Assembly (NCBI RefSeq): GCF_010015445.1
Contig: NC_053134.1
Location: 8,099,765-8,163,764, forward strand
DNA: 64,000 nt
Source: Perca fluviatilis
Taxonomy: Eukaryota; Chordata; Actinopteri; Perciformes; Percidae
Direction: 5' to 3'
Below are positions 36,233 through 48,296 of the stretch, in pieces. How positions within the stretch are numbered: position 1 is the first letter of the stretch; the number at the start of each line of letters is the position of its first letter. Position numbers and translations under genes: made by a program. The notes beneath the pieces were generated by a model. The model did not search any database. It saw only the letters and a program-made list of their open reading frames with translations, and was not told the DNA's origin.

Positions 36233-37660
36233 GTGGGAGTAGCAGCAGCTCCCACACAGGCAGGAAAGTCACGATCCACCATTGAACAGCACTCGCTCTT
36301 CTCCTAACTGACAAACACGCCAACAACTCACACGCAGAAATGCAAACTCACATTCACTGAACATGTAAAGTCTAAGCTATGATATTAAGCAATGTCCAGC
36401 ATGATACTTGAATACAAATCATCCACTAAAATACTTCTTAAGCTATGCACTAAATGCATATTGATATCACTAAAGCTTAGAGTTTGTTATTTTAAAATTC
36501 ATTAATCTCTTAACTTGTGCAATGTGGCAGTCACCCAACATTAAGCTGTAAGAGTTCAACAGATCCATAAGCTCCAGCAGAAAGACAACACCTCACACCT
36601 ACCTACATTCTGCACAAGCATCCGTGCAAACACAAATGTACACTGACATATAAATGTGGACTCACCTACACACTCAACCAAACCACATCATGCTTAAACA
36701 CAGACCTACATTCTTGGCCAGGGATGGTAGCCTCACTGAAGTACAGTATTAACATGTAATTAATTTGCTGCCATTTCTCTACAATTAAAAGGAATGTAAT
36801 TGACTTCACTCTCTTTTAATTTCCTTTGAATCCCTCAAGCTTTAGTATGATGGCAGTGTCTCCCTTATCTGAACACTCACGTTTGGAGAACCTTACGGCA
36901 GTCTACCAAGGTAACGATCATACTCCGCTTCCAAGAGAAGGCAACAGATCATAGAGTCTGAATTAATTTAGTTACTCAGGCAAAAAAAACTTCTGGTAGT
37001 TTTTCTTGTAAAATAACTGGTTTGCTGTGTGTAGCATTGACAGGGTTGAGCTGGTTTATTCTCTTGTATATCGTCAGCATTTAACAAAGCAAACAAAAAC
37101 TAATCACTAATGGGGATCACATCTACAGTACAGCATATATACACAAGGTTATTTTTACACAAAGACAGTGTTTGTTAACGTATTTAAATAAAAGAAAAAA
37201 GAAAGTTGAGTCTGCAAAGTCATCAGTGTAATACTCATTATCTCCACAATGATGTTTAGGTCTCAATAAAAGATGCTGCTTATAACACATTCTTGATTAC
37301 ATTCCTAAGTCTAGAATATTGGGAATTTAGTCTTGTCAGGATTCATAAAGGCTTTCATAAACAAGCTCCTTAACTAATCTGTAATTCAAAAAGTGCCATG
37401 CTGTCAATCAGTTTATTGTGCTGCTTTAAGCATTTTTCCATAAATGTGATTGTCCATGTGGGAGCCGCAATTAAGTGTAATGATCTAATAGAGTAGATTG
37501 GAGCAGTAACTAACGCTGTCATTATTTGATTGATTTGATTAATCAATATTTAGTGTATGAAATGCAAAAAAATATATATACACTAAAATCAAATCCTGTT
37601 CCTAGACCCCAAAGTAACTGCTTTAAAAAGACATCCCATGCCCTATTGATAACACTTTAA
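36230..37660. other. Unassigned sequence, AT-rich
   Basis: No gene. A homeodomain-site-rich segment (atgtaattaatt, acaattaaaagg, tgtaattga; about 36755-36830) might be a conserved enhancer. Around 37500-37625 there is a diverged piece of the repeat family also seen at 11.7 and 14.2 kb. Confidence 0.25.
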
Positions 37661-37954
37661 GGTGCAGTAGGTAAGCCTTATAAAACTAACTTTCTGTCAT
37701 ATTTGCTGAAACTGACCCTATGTTCCAGTAGAACTACATGAAGCAGGTAATACAAATTTCAGATGCACCAATCAGGGCCGGGGGAAGTGTCTAACTGTGT
37801 GTCAATCACTGCTCATGCACACACATTCATTCTCCCTTGTGGGGGAAGGGGCTTAGGAGACCGTTTTGGGCTTTAACGGAAAGGAGGGAGGGACTGAGAA
37901 GTTGTCGATGTTCAAATTTTAGTCCTGGATCTTCGCACTCCTACCAATGGCACC
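37661..37954. mobile_element. TTAA-flanked MITE with ggtgcagtagg end
   Basis: Left end ggtgcagtaggtaag follows TTAA (37657-37660). The right end ctaccaatggcacc precedes TTAA (37955-37958). The body includes gttccagtagaactacatga and accaatcagggccgggg, as in an abundant fish family. Its right TTAA is also the left TTAA of the next element. Confidence 0.75.
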
Positions 37955-38438
37955 TTAAAGTGATGGTTTGGAGTAATTTCACCCTAGGGTCCTTTGCACC
38001 ATGACCTCGAGCCAAACACCCGCCCAGAAGCTTTTTTCACCTGGGTCAAACATTGGGAGAGTTAGCGTAGAGTAGCGTTATCAGCTGAATAGCTTAGCGC
38101 AGGGGCTAATGGACCGTAAATGACCCCACTAATAATGCCCGAAATGATACCAAACTTCTACACTTGTACAAATAGGTTATGTACTCATAAAACGATGGAT
38201 TGGAAAGTTTGTAAGTACACCAGAAGTTTATGTAAATAACACTTGCATACATTAAACATACATAAACATTACATTAAGTTGTGCAACTTAACTTTGAACC
38301 TGAGACTGAATTGTATATACAGTAGGCCTATATGTAAATATTAGTTATACCCAACCTATTTTCATTTATATATTTGATTATAATGTCACACAGCTCTGTT
38401 ACACTTATGCTATTAGATTGTTGATCAGCTGTTTCTCC

Positions 38439-38442
<4 letters not shown>

Positions 38443-38469
<27 letters not shown>
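38443..38469. repeat. (GA)n microsatellite
   Basis: Fourteen GA units between two similar segments (atcagctgtttctccg and atcagctgtttttccg), which suggests a local duplication around it. Confidence 0.9.
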
Positions 38470-38470
<1 letters not shown>

Positions 38471-39034
38471 GCAACAATCAGCTGTTTTTCCGAAGGGATA
38501 GTCAACGCGTCGGCTCTTCAGATCAGATCGTGGTCACCACTACATATTTTCTTGTCTTTGTTTTTGGTAGTTGTTGTGTTTGGTGTAGTTTCATCGTCCA
38601 TACGACTCTGTGATTTACTTTTGTCGGGTCCGCTTCGTGGAATGGAGGATTAAGTTAGACTCCATGTTTTCTGTTGAGATGCTAAAGCGCTGACGTCGTG
38701 CTATTATCGTGGTAAGCTAGTTTGATTTTGCAGTAGACACACTGTACAGAGTTTTAGTTTAAATTACGTTTGAACTGATTCCAAACTTTGGACACTTTCT
38801 GTCGTTTTCTCCAGCCTGTCTCTTCTCTTAGCCCCTCGCTATTTACACTCTATGTCAATGGTCGCCAGCAGCAGACTGAGCCGCGTCTGTGCGACAGTAA
38901 TAATGCTCCGTGCGGAAACACCGTCCGTCAGCGATACAACGTTGGTAACATAGATTTAACGAAGCTTCGAGGCAAGTCATTTTGCATCGAGGATTTTTTG
39001 TAATCGAATTATTCGAGGAATCGTTTCAGCCCTA
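38470..39034. mobile_element. hAT-type element fragment with right end only
   Basis: The sequence ends aattattcgaggaatcgtttcagcccta in overlapping motifs (tcgaggaatcg, tttcagcccta), a terminus I associate with fish hAT elements. The matching left end is not visible, so it is truncated or rearranged inside the TTAA element. The frame at 38788-39003 shows no transposase motif. Confidence 0.45.
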
Positions 39035-39161
39035 AACGCTACTCTACGCTAACTCTCCCAATGTTCGACCCAGCTGAAAAAAGCTGGGGGGAGGGGGGGG
39101 GTGGCTCGAGGTCATGGTGCAAAGGACCCTAGGGTGAAATTACTCCGAACCATCACTTTAA

Positions 39162-40750
39162 AGTCCACCTTTGTAGTTTGTATAAGCAGTATACAAACAT
39201 GTAGTCCACGTTATGTTTATTATTTAGTTGTACACAACAATAAGGACAAGTGTTTATTAATGTACAGTTTGTCAACAATAATACATTCACATATGACGAC
39301 ATTTATATTATTAAAAATATGTTTTACTGTATTGTCATTCTTTATATGTACACCTCAGGAGGAGTTATATCTTTATTCTTAAAGTATAAGTATAACCATT
39401 TATTATATGTTTATACACTGCTCATAAAATAGTAAAAAGGTGGACTTAACATAAAGTGTTGTTTTATTATCATATAAAGCAAAGAAAAATAGCAAATCCT
39501 CACATTTGACATGCCACACTAGATTTTTCAGCTAAAGCTTTTTGATATTATTTCTCTCTCACTCCTTATAGTCAAACTGGGTGTTAGTCTACACAGGAAT
39601 AGAATACTGACTACTGACAAAAGTTATTCGGGTGGATATGTACTCTTGTCTGCTTGCTGATGTAAGCAGTCTGGTTAGATCCATGCCGTGCCCAGCTGAT
39701 AGTACAGTAGGTCTACATGGCAGCACAACTGCACATTAGGCAGAATTAACTGTCAAGCAGCTGTGTTAGGGGGGGAAAGGCAGCCAGCTATATGTTTCTT
39801 GGGATTGCGGGGGATGCTTAATGCCCTTATTGTACATGAGGTGTTAAAATTCCCAGACACCAAGGTTATTTTTTTGTCTCTTCTCATTTTTTCATCATCT
39901 TTTCTACCTCCTGCGATTACTGGAGGGGAAGCAAAGGGAAGCAGGTGGATTGGCAGCTTGCCAGAAGCCAGTCGATCAACAGACATGTATCACAGAACGT
40001 TGCCATTAACTTCCACTGCAGCCCACTGGAACATGTAGAGGACATGAACAGCTGCTGCCAGATATCTTCTATGGCACCTGACGGTTCGGATGCTATCGAT
40101 TTGGCAGAATTAGGCCGCCTCACAGAGCAATAATTACAACAAGAGATCTTAATCTCAACCGTGAGAATGAAAGCAAAAGAGGGAGGGGGATCTCTGTCAT
40201 AAACATTTCTCAGTCACGTAGGCTCTCTGAAACCCCACTCACCCACTAGGGATCCCACCCCCCATTCAACATCCCCAGAAGTCACCTTGACAGTGCCCTT
40301 CACCGCCCTCCGTCACTTCACCGCCTGCATGTGACAGAATAGAGCTCAGTCTTGTTTAATCAATTCAGAAACACTGTGAGAAAATACACTGATTTTGTGG
40401 TTTGACCCTTTCAAGGACTATATAAGAACCTAATATATGATACGATATATGATTTCCCCTATTCACATCCACACAGGATGTGAATTAGGGAAAGTAAGAG
40501 GGTAAAAAGAAGAAGTAATCACACCAAAAACTAAAATCAAGCTAAAATTACGACACAATTGTTGTTTTTAATCAACACAAATCTGTCTTCATCAAAATAC
40601 AGTACGTAAGTTACACAAATTATTTTTACAAATTACAAATATACCCTACAGACAAATTATTCACGTTTCAAATACTGTATTATAGTGTCTTATTCTCTGG
40701 CATATCTCAAGCATTTACCAAAGCAAACAAAAACTAATCAGCAATGGGGA
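39162..40750. other. Unassigned non-coding sequence
   Basis: AT-rich, no gene supported. Frames at 39753-40133 occur on both strands and lack domains. Confidence 0.4.
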
Positions 40751-40925
40751 TCAGGGGCGTTGGTAGAGCGGGCGCCCATATCTAGAGGTTTACTCCTCGA
40801 CACAGCGGCCCGGGTTCGGCTCCGACCTGCGGCTCTTTGCTGCTTGTCATTCCCTCTATATCTCCCCTTTCATGTCTTCAGCTGTGCTGTCAATAAAGGC
40901 CTAAAAATGACCCCCAAAAAAATAA
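40751..40925 (+). mobile_element. tRNA-derived SINE
   Basis: A-box-like tggtagagcgggcg (about 40758) and B-box-like gggttcggctccg (about 40812) lie at tRNA-like spacing. They are followed by the body ctttgctgcttgtcattccc, tcatgtcttcagctgtgct and the tail caataaaggcctaaaaatga, then an A-rich end. A common fish SINE type; a fairly complete copy. Confidence 0.8.
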
Positions 40926-40951
40926 TGGGGATTATGTCTACATACAAGGTT

Positions 40952-41165
40952 ATTACCTCTGCCAAGGAGGTTTGTCTGTTTGTTGGGTTGTGTGTTGGTT
41001 TGTTTGTATGTCTGTGGTCTGTCTGCAGGACTACAGGAAAACTACTGGCTCAATTTTTATAAAACTTCTTAAAAACAAAGAAGGATCCATAACATTTTGG
41101 AGCGGATCTGAATCACAAGGCGGATGCACAAATTATATTTCAGTTTGGTTAACATTGTGAGAGAA
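40952..41165 (+). repeat. Dispersed fish repeat
   Basis: Carries ctctgccaaggaggtttgtc, a gtttgtttgt-rich stretch, ggaaaactactggctcaatt and ttttggagcggatctgaatc. This order is a frequent fish repeat. Superfamily unknown to me. Confidence 0.5.
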
Positions 41166-42575
41166 GGCGTTTGTGCTGCATTTATGTGGTGTTGGAATAA
41201 TTGGAAAAATGTATTCCCAACTGGGAAAATTCACACTGCATTAACGTTGTGAGATGCACTCTCCAATTGCCCTTCTAGTTTTTACTTGTGTTTCTTTTTC
41301 TAGCAATGCAAAGTAAAAGAAAAAAAAACATTCAAAAAGTCTCCAGCTATTTTCTCTGACAGTTTACCTTGTTATAACTGTTCTGTTATTGATACTATAC
41401 ACGTTTTAACAAACTTAAGCAGGCTACTAATGCAAATACTGTGTTTTTAGATAACTAATTTAAATAAGAAAAGAAAGAAGAAAGTTTTGAGTCTGCAAAG
41501 TCATCATTGCAATACTCATCTCCACAGTGATGTTTTGATTGTAATAAAAGATGTATTAATTGCTGCCATAGCCCTGTGCAATGAAAGCTGAAGCCTATAG
41601 AAAGCTATGGTGAAAGATGGGGATAGAGGATGAGTGTAACATCCTCATTTAGTCAGTGTTGTAGAGTAAGTCAGCCACTAATGCGCTCTTTATTCTCTTT
41701 TTGTGAGCTTCAAACCTGCATTCATTGTCTCCCTAAACTAACAAGACAGAAGGTGGAGTAAGTCCTAGGAATGCAGGAGCCCTGGCACTCGTAGTTTAAC
41801 CTTGTTTAACCTCGCCCCTGGTGAACGCTGGCGAATTGTATTGTTTAAGCAACGAAAATTGGGGCCCCTGCTCAGTAGGACAGAAGGAGGAAGTCGAGAT
41901 ACACTCCTCCCAGTCCATCTGAGCTTCTCACTTTTTTCCCCCTCTCCCTTCCTATCTCTCTCCATGGAAGGCACTCTGCCACTTTGGATATGTCATGGGC
42001 AATAAGGATGAAAAATTGGACTGCTCTTTGGGTCCCCAGTCGGCATGCCAGCTTCGTCCTCCACCTTCACATGCCTGGAGGAGGCTGAGCTCCACGCTCA
42101 CAAAACAAAATAGGATTTAACAAGGACAGAATCACCCACAATGCCTCAGTAAATAGCCACTGAACCCTGCCTGAACCAGCACTGGCAGTTGAATACAGAC
42201 TTTAACATATAAGTGTGGAGTGAAAGGATGGAGTTTGACAGGGCATGGAGGATTGTAAAGTTTTGAATCACAACAAGCCAGGTGATATCAAAACACATAT
42301 ATGCCAAAGTCAGCATGAATAGAGTCTCTGCTTTGCCACACGGAAAATGTGAGCTCTTATAACCTTCAATGTACCATTTTAGATTTTTGTATTCCTGCAT
42401 TTTAAATAAGACTCTTGAGGATTTTAAACCATGTGTGCACTGCAATTTCTGGTATTTTGATTGTAGATACATCCACTAGCATAAGGTATGCTCAGCAAAG
42501 TAACATCAAACGAGTGCATATTATTTTGATGTTACTTCACTTTGATTTAATAGCACAAACGTAACAGATGGCATT
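41166..42575. other. Unassigned non-coding sequence
   Basis: No gene supported. Several short frames without features. Confidence 0.4.
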
Positions 42576-42930
42576 TAAAGCGGGAGTTATACTTCCCGCG
42601 TCCGTGTGTCCGGGCGGTCCACGCGCAGCCCCAAAAAAGCGGGCCCGTCAACTGAATGCATATCAAGCGCCCCTACTGTGCAGTTGTTCCACACTCCGGT
42701 CCAGTTGGTTAGAAAACTAAACTGATGCTTGTTTTGAAGAGAGGTTGTACGAGGAAATCCCACATTACCCACATTTATATAATTTGTCTTTAAAGGAATA
42801 CAAAGACCACCAAGGATATAATTCTATAACTCTATACTCTATGACTTTGGGAATGTGTGCGAAAGGCGAAATGATGAAAAATTTGTTGAATGATGAGAAA
42901 GTTTGTGATAACTTACAAATCGCTTTTTAA
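42576..42930 (+). pseudogene. Harbinger-type remnant with MADF-like fragment
   Basis: Starts with TTTAAAGCGGGAGTTATACT-like sequence (gcgggagttatacttcccgc), a fish transposon end. A short frame from 42745 reads YEEIPHYPHLYNLSLKEYKD, like the first helix of MADF/Myb-like DNA-binding domains in Harbinger elements. It then loses similarity. Broken and truncated; the assignment is tentative. Confidence 0.35.
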
Positions 42931-44407
42931 CACAACCAATTTGCCGTTAACGTAGGTAATGAAGAGCACCGTTGGTTCCAATGACTTGCAACACACTTCC
43001 ATATAAATATTAATATCTACATGTGCTGACATGAAACGACAAAGCCCCAAGTCTTCCTCTGTACTTAGTATTCACCAGATACCTAGGCGACAAATGATTC
43101 ATCTTGTTTTTCTCTTTCTTCTGATAACATGGCTTGTACGATGACAGGTGGATGTAGTGTACAGTCCGCTTGTGATTCTATTCCCCTCTGAGATAATGTA
43201 AAAGACATTATTCAACCCATATGTATCAGACTCATAAGCAATCCATCAACACAGCTACGCTTGCCAGAGAGCAATCGGCATAACTGAGAGCTCGCTGGTT
43301 TTCCATACACTGCATCTAAATCTATAATAGTTGGTCCATCATCAAGGGTCAAAGCAGACTTGCTTATTTTCTATTCATATATTCACAGCGTCAGCCTTTT
43401 TGTGAGTTTACAGTACACTTTGGGTTTGGGCTGAGGATGTTCTAGTCAAATAAGCTTTAATTAAAACCAGCAAAATATGCAACTAAGCAGCTTCAGCAAA
43501 TAACTTTTTCCGAAAACATGCTGTTGCATTTTGCAAAGTGGATTGTGTAGAAAAGGTTTTGACACATCATCTTCGAATATATCCTTAGAATACATAATAT
43601 AATATTCTAATTCACCCACAAAGCTGCCAGTGTAGTTACTTATTATTTAGAAGTGCACCCAGGATTTAGACTGTTTATAAAAGTTTTGAAGGCTCACAGG
43701 AAAAGAATGATATTCTGCAGGGGCTAAATACATTTTATGGTCCATTAAAATTTTCAATGAAATATAAAACATGAACAAGATAATATCCACCATTCCAATG
43801 CAATAACACAACAATCAAATAGCTTTAAAAGAATGTGAAATCATCTCCATGGGGGAAACTAGCATGTTACATCAAGAAATAGGAGAAAACATTATCGAAC
43901 AATAGAAAATGTATATAAACATAGCATAGAATCTTACAACCAACATTTTAAGACTTAAAATGAATGGATTAAAGCACTGAGATGTGTGGAAATGAAAGTT
44001 GCTGTTGTAGCAAAGTGGAAAACGTATAAATAAGAAAGAATCCTTGCATTTGTTCATGTTGACCCTGACACTGAATGGGAGCCCTGCCACTCTGGACATA
44101 CAGCATTTCAGTAAAAATAGATGCTTTGTGTTTCGATTGGTAAAAAGGAACAGAGACTAACCTTTAATTCAACGATGCCCACTGCAGTGTCTCTTTAAAT
44201 GCTTCCTCCACCTCCTGAAAATGAAAAGAAAGGCCATGTTTGTACAAATGAATGAAAAACAGTAATCTATCTTATGCTAGCTCCAGGTGTCCCTAAAATA
44301 CTTATAGAGGTTCCCTAAGCATCTTGCAATCTCTGTTTGGTATAGTAAATCGCCATCCCCAAAAATATATTAGAAAAAATGTGTATATGTAAGAGGCAAC
44401 AGGGCAT
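42931..44407. other. Unassigned non-coding sequence
   Basis: AT-rich, nothing recognised. Confidence 0.4.
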
Positions 44408-44444
44408 CATGACTTCACGTAAATATACACGCCAACTTTCTTAA

Positions 44445-44558
44445 AGCGCAACTCTCGCCAAAATGCAACCTAGGGTCTTTTTTGTGAATATACCCGAGTC
44501 AAACTTTCGTTTAAAAGCATAATTAGGACCCTACGTTGCCTTTTGGGGAGAGTTACGC
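44445..44558. mobile_element. 114-bp palindromic TTAA mini-element
   Basis: The left half agcgcaactctcgccaaaat-gcaacctagggtc is mirrored by gaccctacgttgccttttgg-ggagagttacgc, bounded by TTAA at 44441-44444 and 44559-44562. It is almost all inverted repeat with a short loop, as expected for two ends of a longer TTAA transposon joined after deletion of the middle. Confidence 0.7.
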
Positions 44559-44657
44559 TTAAAGCCAAGTGGCGTGTTATCTGTACGCTTTTTGAGCAAT
44601 CCGTGTGTATGTATACACTGTATAGAGCGGGCGTACACATACAAGCCACTTGCCTTG

Positions 44658-44717
44658 TTATCACCACTTGGCGTGTTATCACCACTTGGCGTGTTATCAC
44701 CACTTGGCGTGTTATCG
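44658..44717. repeat. 18-bp tandem repeat, 3.3 copies
   Basis: The unit ttatcaccacttggcgtg is repeated perfectly three times. The first half of another copy follows. The overlapping frame that reads CYHHLACYHHLA is an artefact. Confidence 0.9.
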
Positions 44718-45005
44718 CGAGAAGAAAGCTACGGTTGAGTTTAGGAAAAGAAGAACCGGTTGGGTTAGTCTCCTGGGTGAAAGTCCTGTGTTTTACCCAT
44801 CCTCCACCCCGAACAACCCTCCCTATGCAGATTTCCGCCCTTTCATACTACTCGATACGGCGTAAATTCACACGCAATTGCAAGGTAATGTAAGTCAATG
44901 GAGGCCAAACGGCGTTGATATACACGCTAAAAAGCGAGTATGCGTCTTGATAACGTGCCAATAATGGCACATGAATTGGCGTGTCATACATACGCCATTT
45001 CATGA

Positions 45006-45681
45006 GATCAGTCTGAAAGAGCAAACATATCCTAAAAGGACATGATGGTACTTCAAATGTACTCTGTATCCATTAAGGGATCTTTGGGATTAAAATTATT
45101 GACAATTTCTGTTCTAAAACTGTGCTGAAAGGAATGAACTTCAGGTACACAAGACAAAGACAACACACCTGCTTTGCATTTGAAATCTGTGAATAATTAA
45201 GAGTGCACAATGGGCTTAAACAACTGTATCCAGAGTCTGATAAATAAGCCTCCATCTTTTGCCCCTGTTGATTGTTCCATCAGCTCAGCAATCTGTGCAT
45301 GTCAGTGGCGGGGTGGCAGATATCCATTATCAATGGACTGTTTTCACAGGCAATTGGCCATATTCAGGGAACGGCCAGTGGGGACCAGCCATGTGTTTAA
45401 AAATAAATAAATAAATTAAAAAAACAGCACAGAGAGCAGCTGGGGATCTCCTCCCAACAGATGCTCTCTGCTGTGGAGGTGTGGGAAGATTTCCAGTACA
45501 GCCCTGGTGGGGGATGTGGGGGTCTGGGTGCTATCTGCACTCACCACCCTTGTGATGTACATTTCTTTCACAATGCTCATAATGAGCGATAACGTCTTTA
45601 AAGCTTTAGGGTATAACTTTTTGATATTAATGAATGTCCTTTACATTCAAGCCATTGCCAAATGAGTTGCTACAAAGTTAA
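45006..45681. other. Unassigned sequence with overlapping open frames
   Basis: The segment 45410-45680 is open on both strands for 50-75 codons. The + frame would be hydrophobic (VWVLSALTTLVMYISFTMLI). The minus frame has a donor-like aagggtg|gtgagt. No family recognised, and the two strands exclude each other. Confidence 0.2.
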
Positions 45682-45685
45682 TTAA

Positions 45686-45953
45686 GACTATCAGCTCCAC
45701 ACAACTCTCTCTGGATTTCTCAGTATGACTATGTTCATCATAGCCCAGCGACACAATCCAGCGCAGAAATTCAAGTGAAGATAATCACCTCTTCTGAAGA
45801 GTCCATCATGTTTCGTGTCCTCCTTTGCTACTAGCAACTGTGTGGGGGAGGGGTGTGGATGGTGCGGTATCATGTGGACGTAGATGTCAACTGTTTTGTT
45901 GTCATTAATTAGAATTCCTCATGGGGGGGCGACAGAAACTACGCACTATATCT
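45686..45953. mobile_element. TTAA-flanked MITE
   Basis: Left end gactatcagctccacacaac after TTAA (45682-45685) and right end actacgcactatatct before TTAA (45954-45957). The body has tctggatttctcagtatgac, ctactagcaactgtgtgggg and gaattcctcatggggg, a common fish repeat order. Terminal repeats are weak. Confidence 0.6.
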
Positions 45954-45957
45954 TTAA

Positions 45958-48112
45958 GCCTACAGTACCTGATTTAGTGCTGGAATAAATACTCCATAAA
46001 TGTTGCTTGACAACTTCTCAAAAGAAGTAGCTAATTTTCAGTTTTCTTTGGGGTTTGTATTGTTGGATGTATTAGCTTGTGCACAATTATATGCATTTAA
46101 ACATAAAATAAATATTACAGGGACAATTACTTCCTATCTCAGGGCAGTAAAATAATAGCACACCATAAACTTTATGTCTGAAAAACACAATACACTTTTG
46201 GATGTGCATCATGTTCTCAAAGTCTATTGCCATTAGCCATAACGCAGCCATTAGTTTGTCTATAAAGTTGAGGGTTTGATCTAGGGAAATGGAAAAGAAA
46301 GCATGGAAGTGTTCTGTAAATTTCATAGCAATCTATAATTTTTCTTTTCTTGTGAATAAGTACAAATTTGGGCCTGATCTAAGAAAGGTCAGTAAGTCAC
46401 AAAATCATTTTGAATCATCCCCTGTGGACGATTTACTAGAAATTGGGCCGTTGGTTTTCAAGATACCTAGTCAACTCTTTATGACACAATGCCAGCGCTA
46501 AACAAAAGTTCAGAAAGATACCAAAATCAGTATGGATCATCTTCTAGGGACAACAAATATCCACAATAAATAATAGAAATCTGTCAATTGATTTATAAGA
46601 TACCTTGTTGTTGGTCAAGGGTATGCTAGGGCCAACTGTAGCTAAGGATAAAAGCTCAATAAGTTACCTAAATTAATTTATCCTCTGGGGACCATGAATA
46701 TTGATGTTTAACCAAAATCTATCAACATCCCTGTTCTTAGGACCCACAACTAGTAATCATTTTTTTTTCTCTGAAGTTGTGTGAATGTGGTACGACTACT
46801 GATAATGATTGCCATTCATTCTCCCCCTCATACTGTGAAAAGTGTATTTTAAGGCCAACTGATGCACTGATTAAAAGCCATTACCTCTACTTGGCAGGAG
46901 TATAAAGGAAAAGTATTCGCAGACAGGGCATCCATTCATATTTCAATGCACCTGTCATGCCTTATCAGAATATAAGCATGATGGAAAGTGAAAAGGTAAA
47001 TGAATTCCATTTTACATAGCACTACACATTTAACCATAATCAAATGCATTGCAGTAGTGTGTGATTTGTTGTAGTAGTGTGTGATTTGTTTCCTTTCTGC
47101 CCATAGACAGTCATATGGAAATATTAGTTTAGAATTATACCCACTATTATTAAATATATAGTAGTTTATGATAGAGTAGGCTATATTTCGCTATAGGCCA
47201 CTCAGTTGTGTTCCAGTTGCATTCAGCAGCAAGCGTCTTTTTTTATATGAAAATAATTGAATTGTAGTTACAAACCACAGGAACATTATGCTCGTTTATG
47301 TGTCAGCCTTTTCCATTTTTCCAAACATCATATACTATATTAACTGTATATTGGGTCCTATTGGGTACTGACTAGCTGCTCTCAATACTTTCACACACTT
47401 TCCAGCTGTTTCACATGTAAATCACATGCAGAGAGAGTGCAGGCTGTCCTGACAGCAAGTGCCATTACAATCGTGAGCACAAATCAATGATGCATCATCA
47501 ATTGAAATGAGCTGCTAAATATGCATGCATAACAAATAGCATGATCAGAACACAATGAGCATGTCATTGTGATATTAGTCGCTAGCAACTCAGTATTTTG
47601 CCTTTGTGGCTTTCAGCAGCCATCTGCACAAGTCCTTTTGTGAGGCTTCATAGAACACAGTTCCCGTTTCCTGCTGTGCTTTCACATTTTCTCCTCCAAT
47701 CCTTCTGCTCATCACTTTTTAACCACAAAATACTGAGACATAATAACAATTCTTCTAAATATATTCTGTTTGGAGGTTTTTGTCCATCTCTCTGTCACTC
47801 TCTTACATCTGCAGGGATGGAAAACACTATAGCTATCATCTCAATTATGCACACATGAAGCTAACACACTTCTTCAGTAGATTTACCATTATTACACCCA
47901 GCTAGTTTCTATCATGTATTGACTTTAAGCACATATTTGAATTTTATCTTGGGCAAAGACCGACTTAAACTGTTGTGAAGAATATGGACCCCAGCCAAAT
48001 GTTCACCAATTCCTGAGGTTGCAATCATGCAACCACATCCCACTCACAGTCCCATCCCCCTTCTCCAACCAGACCTACTAATATCACTAGCAGAAGTAAT
48101 ATTCTTTTTTTT
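45958..48112. other. Mostly unassigned sequence with one diverged repeat
   Basis: About 46270-46760 holds two to three diverged copies of a fish repeat (tctgtaaatttcatagcaat, cccctgtggacgattt, atcctctggggaccatgaat). A splice-like frame near 46,900-46,985 is too short to support. The rest shows nothing. Confidence 0.4.
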
Positions 48113-48296
48113 TTTTAAAGATTATTTTTTGGGGGTTTTCTCGCCTCCAACTTTGACAGGACAGCTTGGTGAGAAAGGGGGGAGACATGCAGGAAATCGC
48201 CACAGGTCGGATTTGAACCCTGGACCTCTGCATCGAGGCACAAACCTCTCACCACACGTGAGGCCGCTCCACCCACTGAGCCAACCCGGCCACAGA
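48113..48296 (-). mobile_element. tRNA-derived SINE, minus strand
   Basis: Read on the minus strand it starts tggccgggttggctcagtgg (A box), with B-box-like gggttcaaatccg, then ctgcatgtctcccccctttc, the tail gaaaacccccaaaaaataat and an A10 run (the T run at 48110-48117). Head, body and A-tail are all present, so it is a near full-length copy. Confidence 0.8.

Larger units (their letters stand above)
37959..39157. mobile_element. TTAA-flanked transposon with inverted arms and internal insertion
   Basis: Left end agtgatggtttggagtaatt after TTAA (37955-37958) is matched by aattactccgaaccatcact before TTAA (39158-39161). Arms also share ttcaccctagggtcctttgc and attgggagagttagcgtaga with their complements. 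The middle holds unrelated sequence ending in a hAT-type terminus at 39034. The left TTAA is shared with the MITE at 37661-37954, so one landed at the edge of the other. No transposase. Confidence 0.8.
44408..45005. mobile_element. Fish dispersed transposon-like repeat, host of a mini-element
   Basis: Imperfect inverted ends: catgacttcacgtaaatata-cacgccaa at the left and ttggcgtgtcatacatacg-ccatttcatgag at the right. The body includes ctacggttgagtttaggaaa and tgtaagtcaatggaggccaa, known fish repeat segments. It contains a palindromic TTAA insertion (44445-44558) and an 18-bp tandem repeat. No coding capacity. Confidence 0.55.

Noticed and set aside
40751..40830. tRNA-like A and B boxes suggesting a tRNA gene
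   Set aside because: They belong to a SINE: no acceptor-stem pairing, followed by SINE body and tail. The same holds for 11329 and 48296.
45410..45680. Hydrophobic + strand frame resembling membrane helices
   Set aside because: The opposite strand is equally open, no family is recognisable and there is no consistent splice pair.
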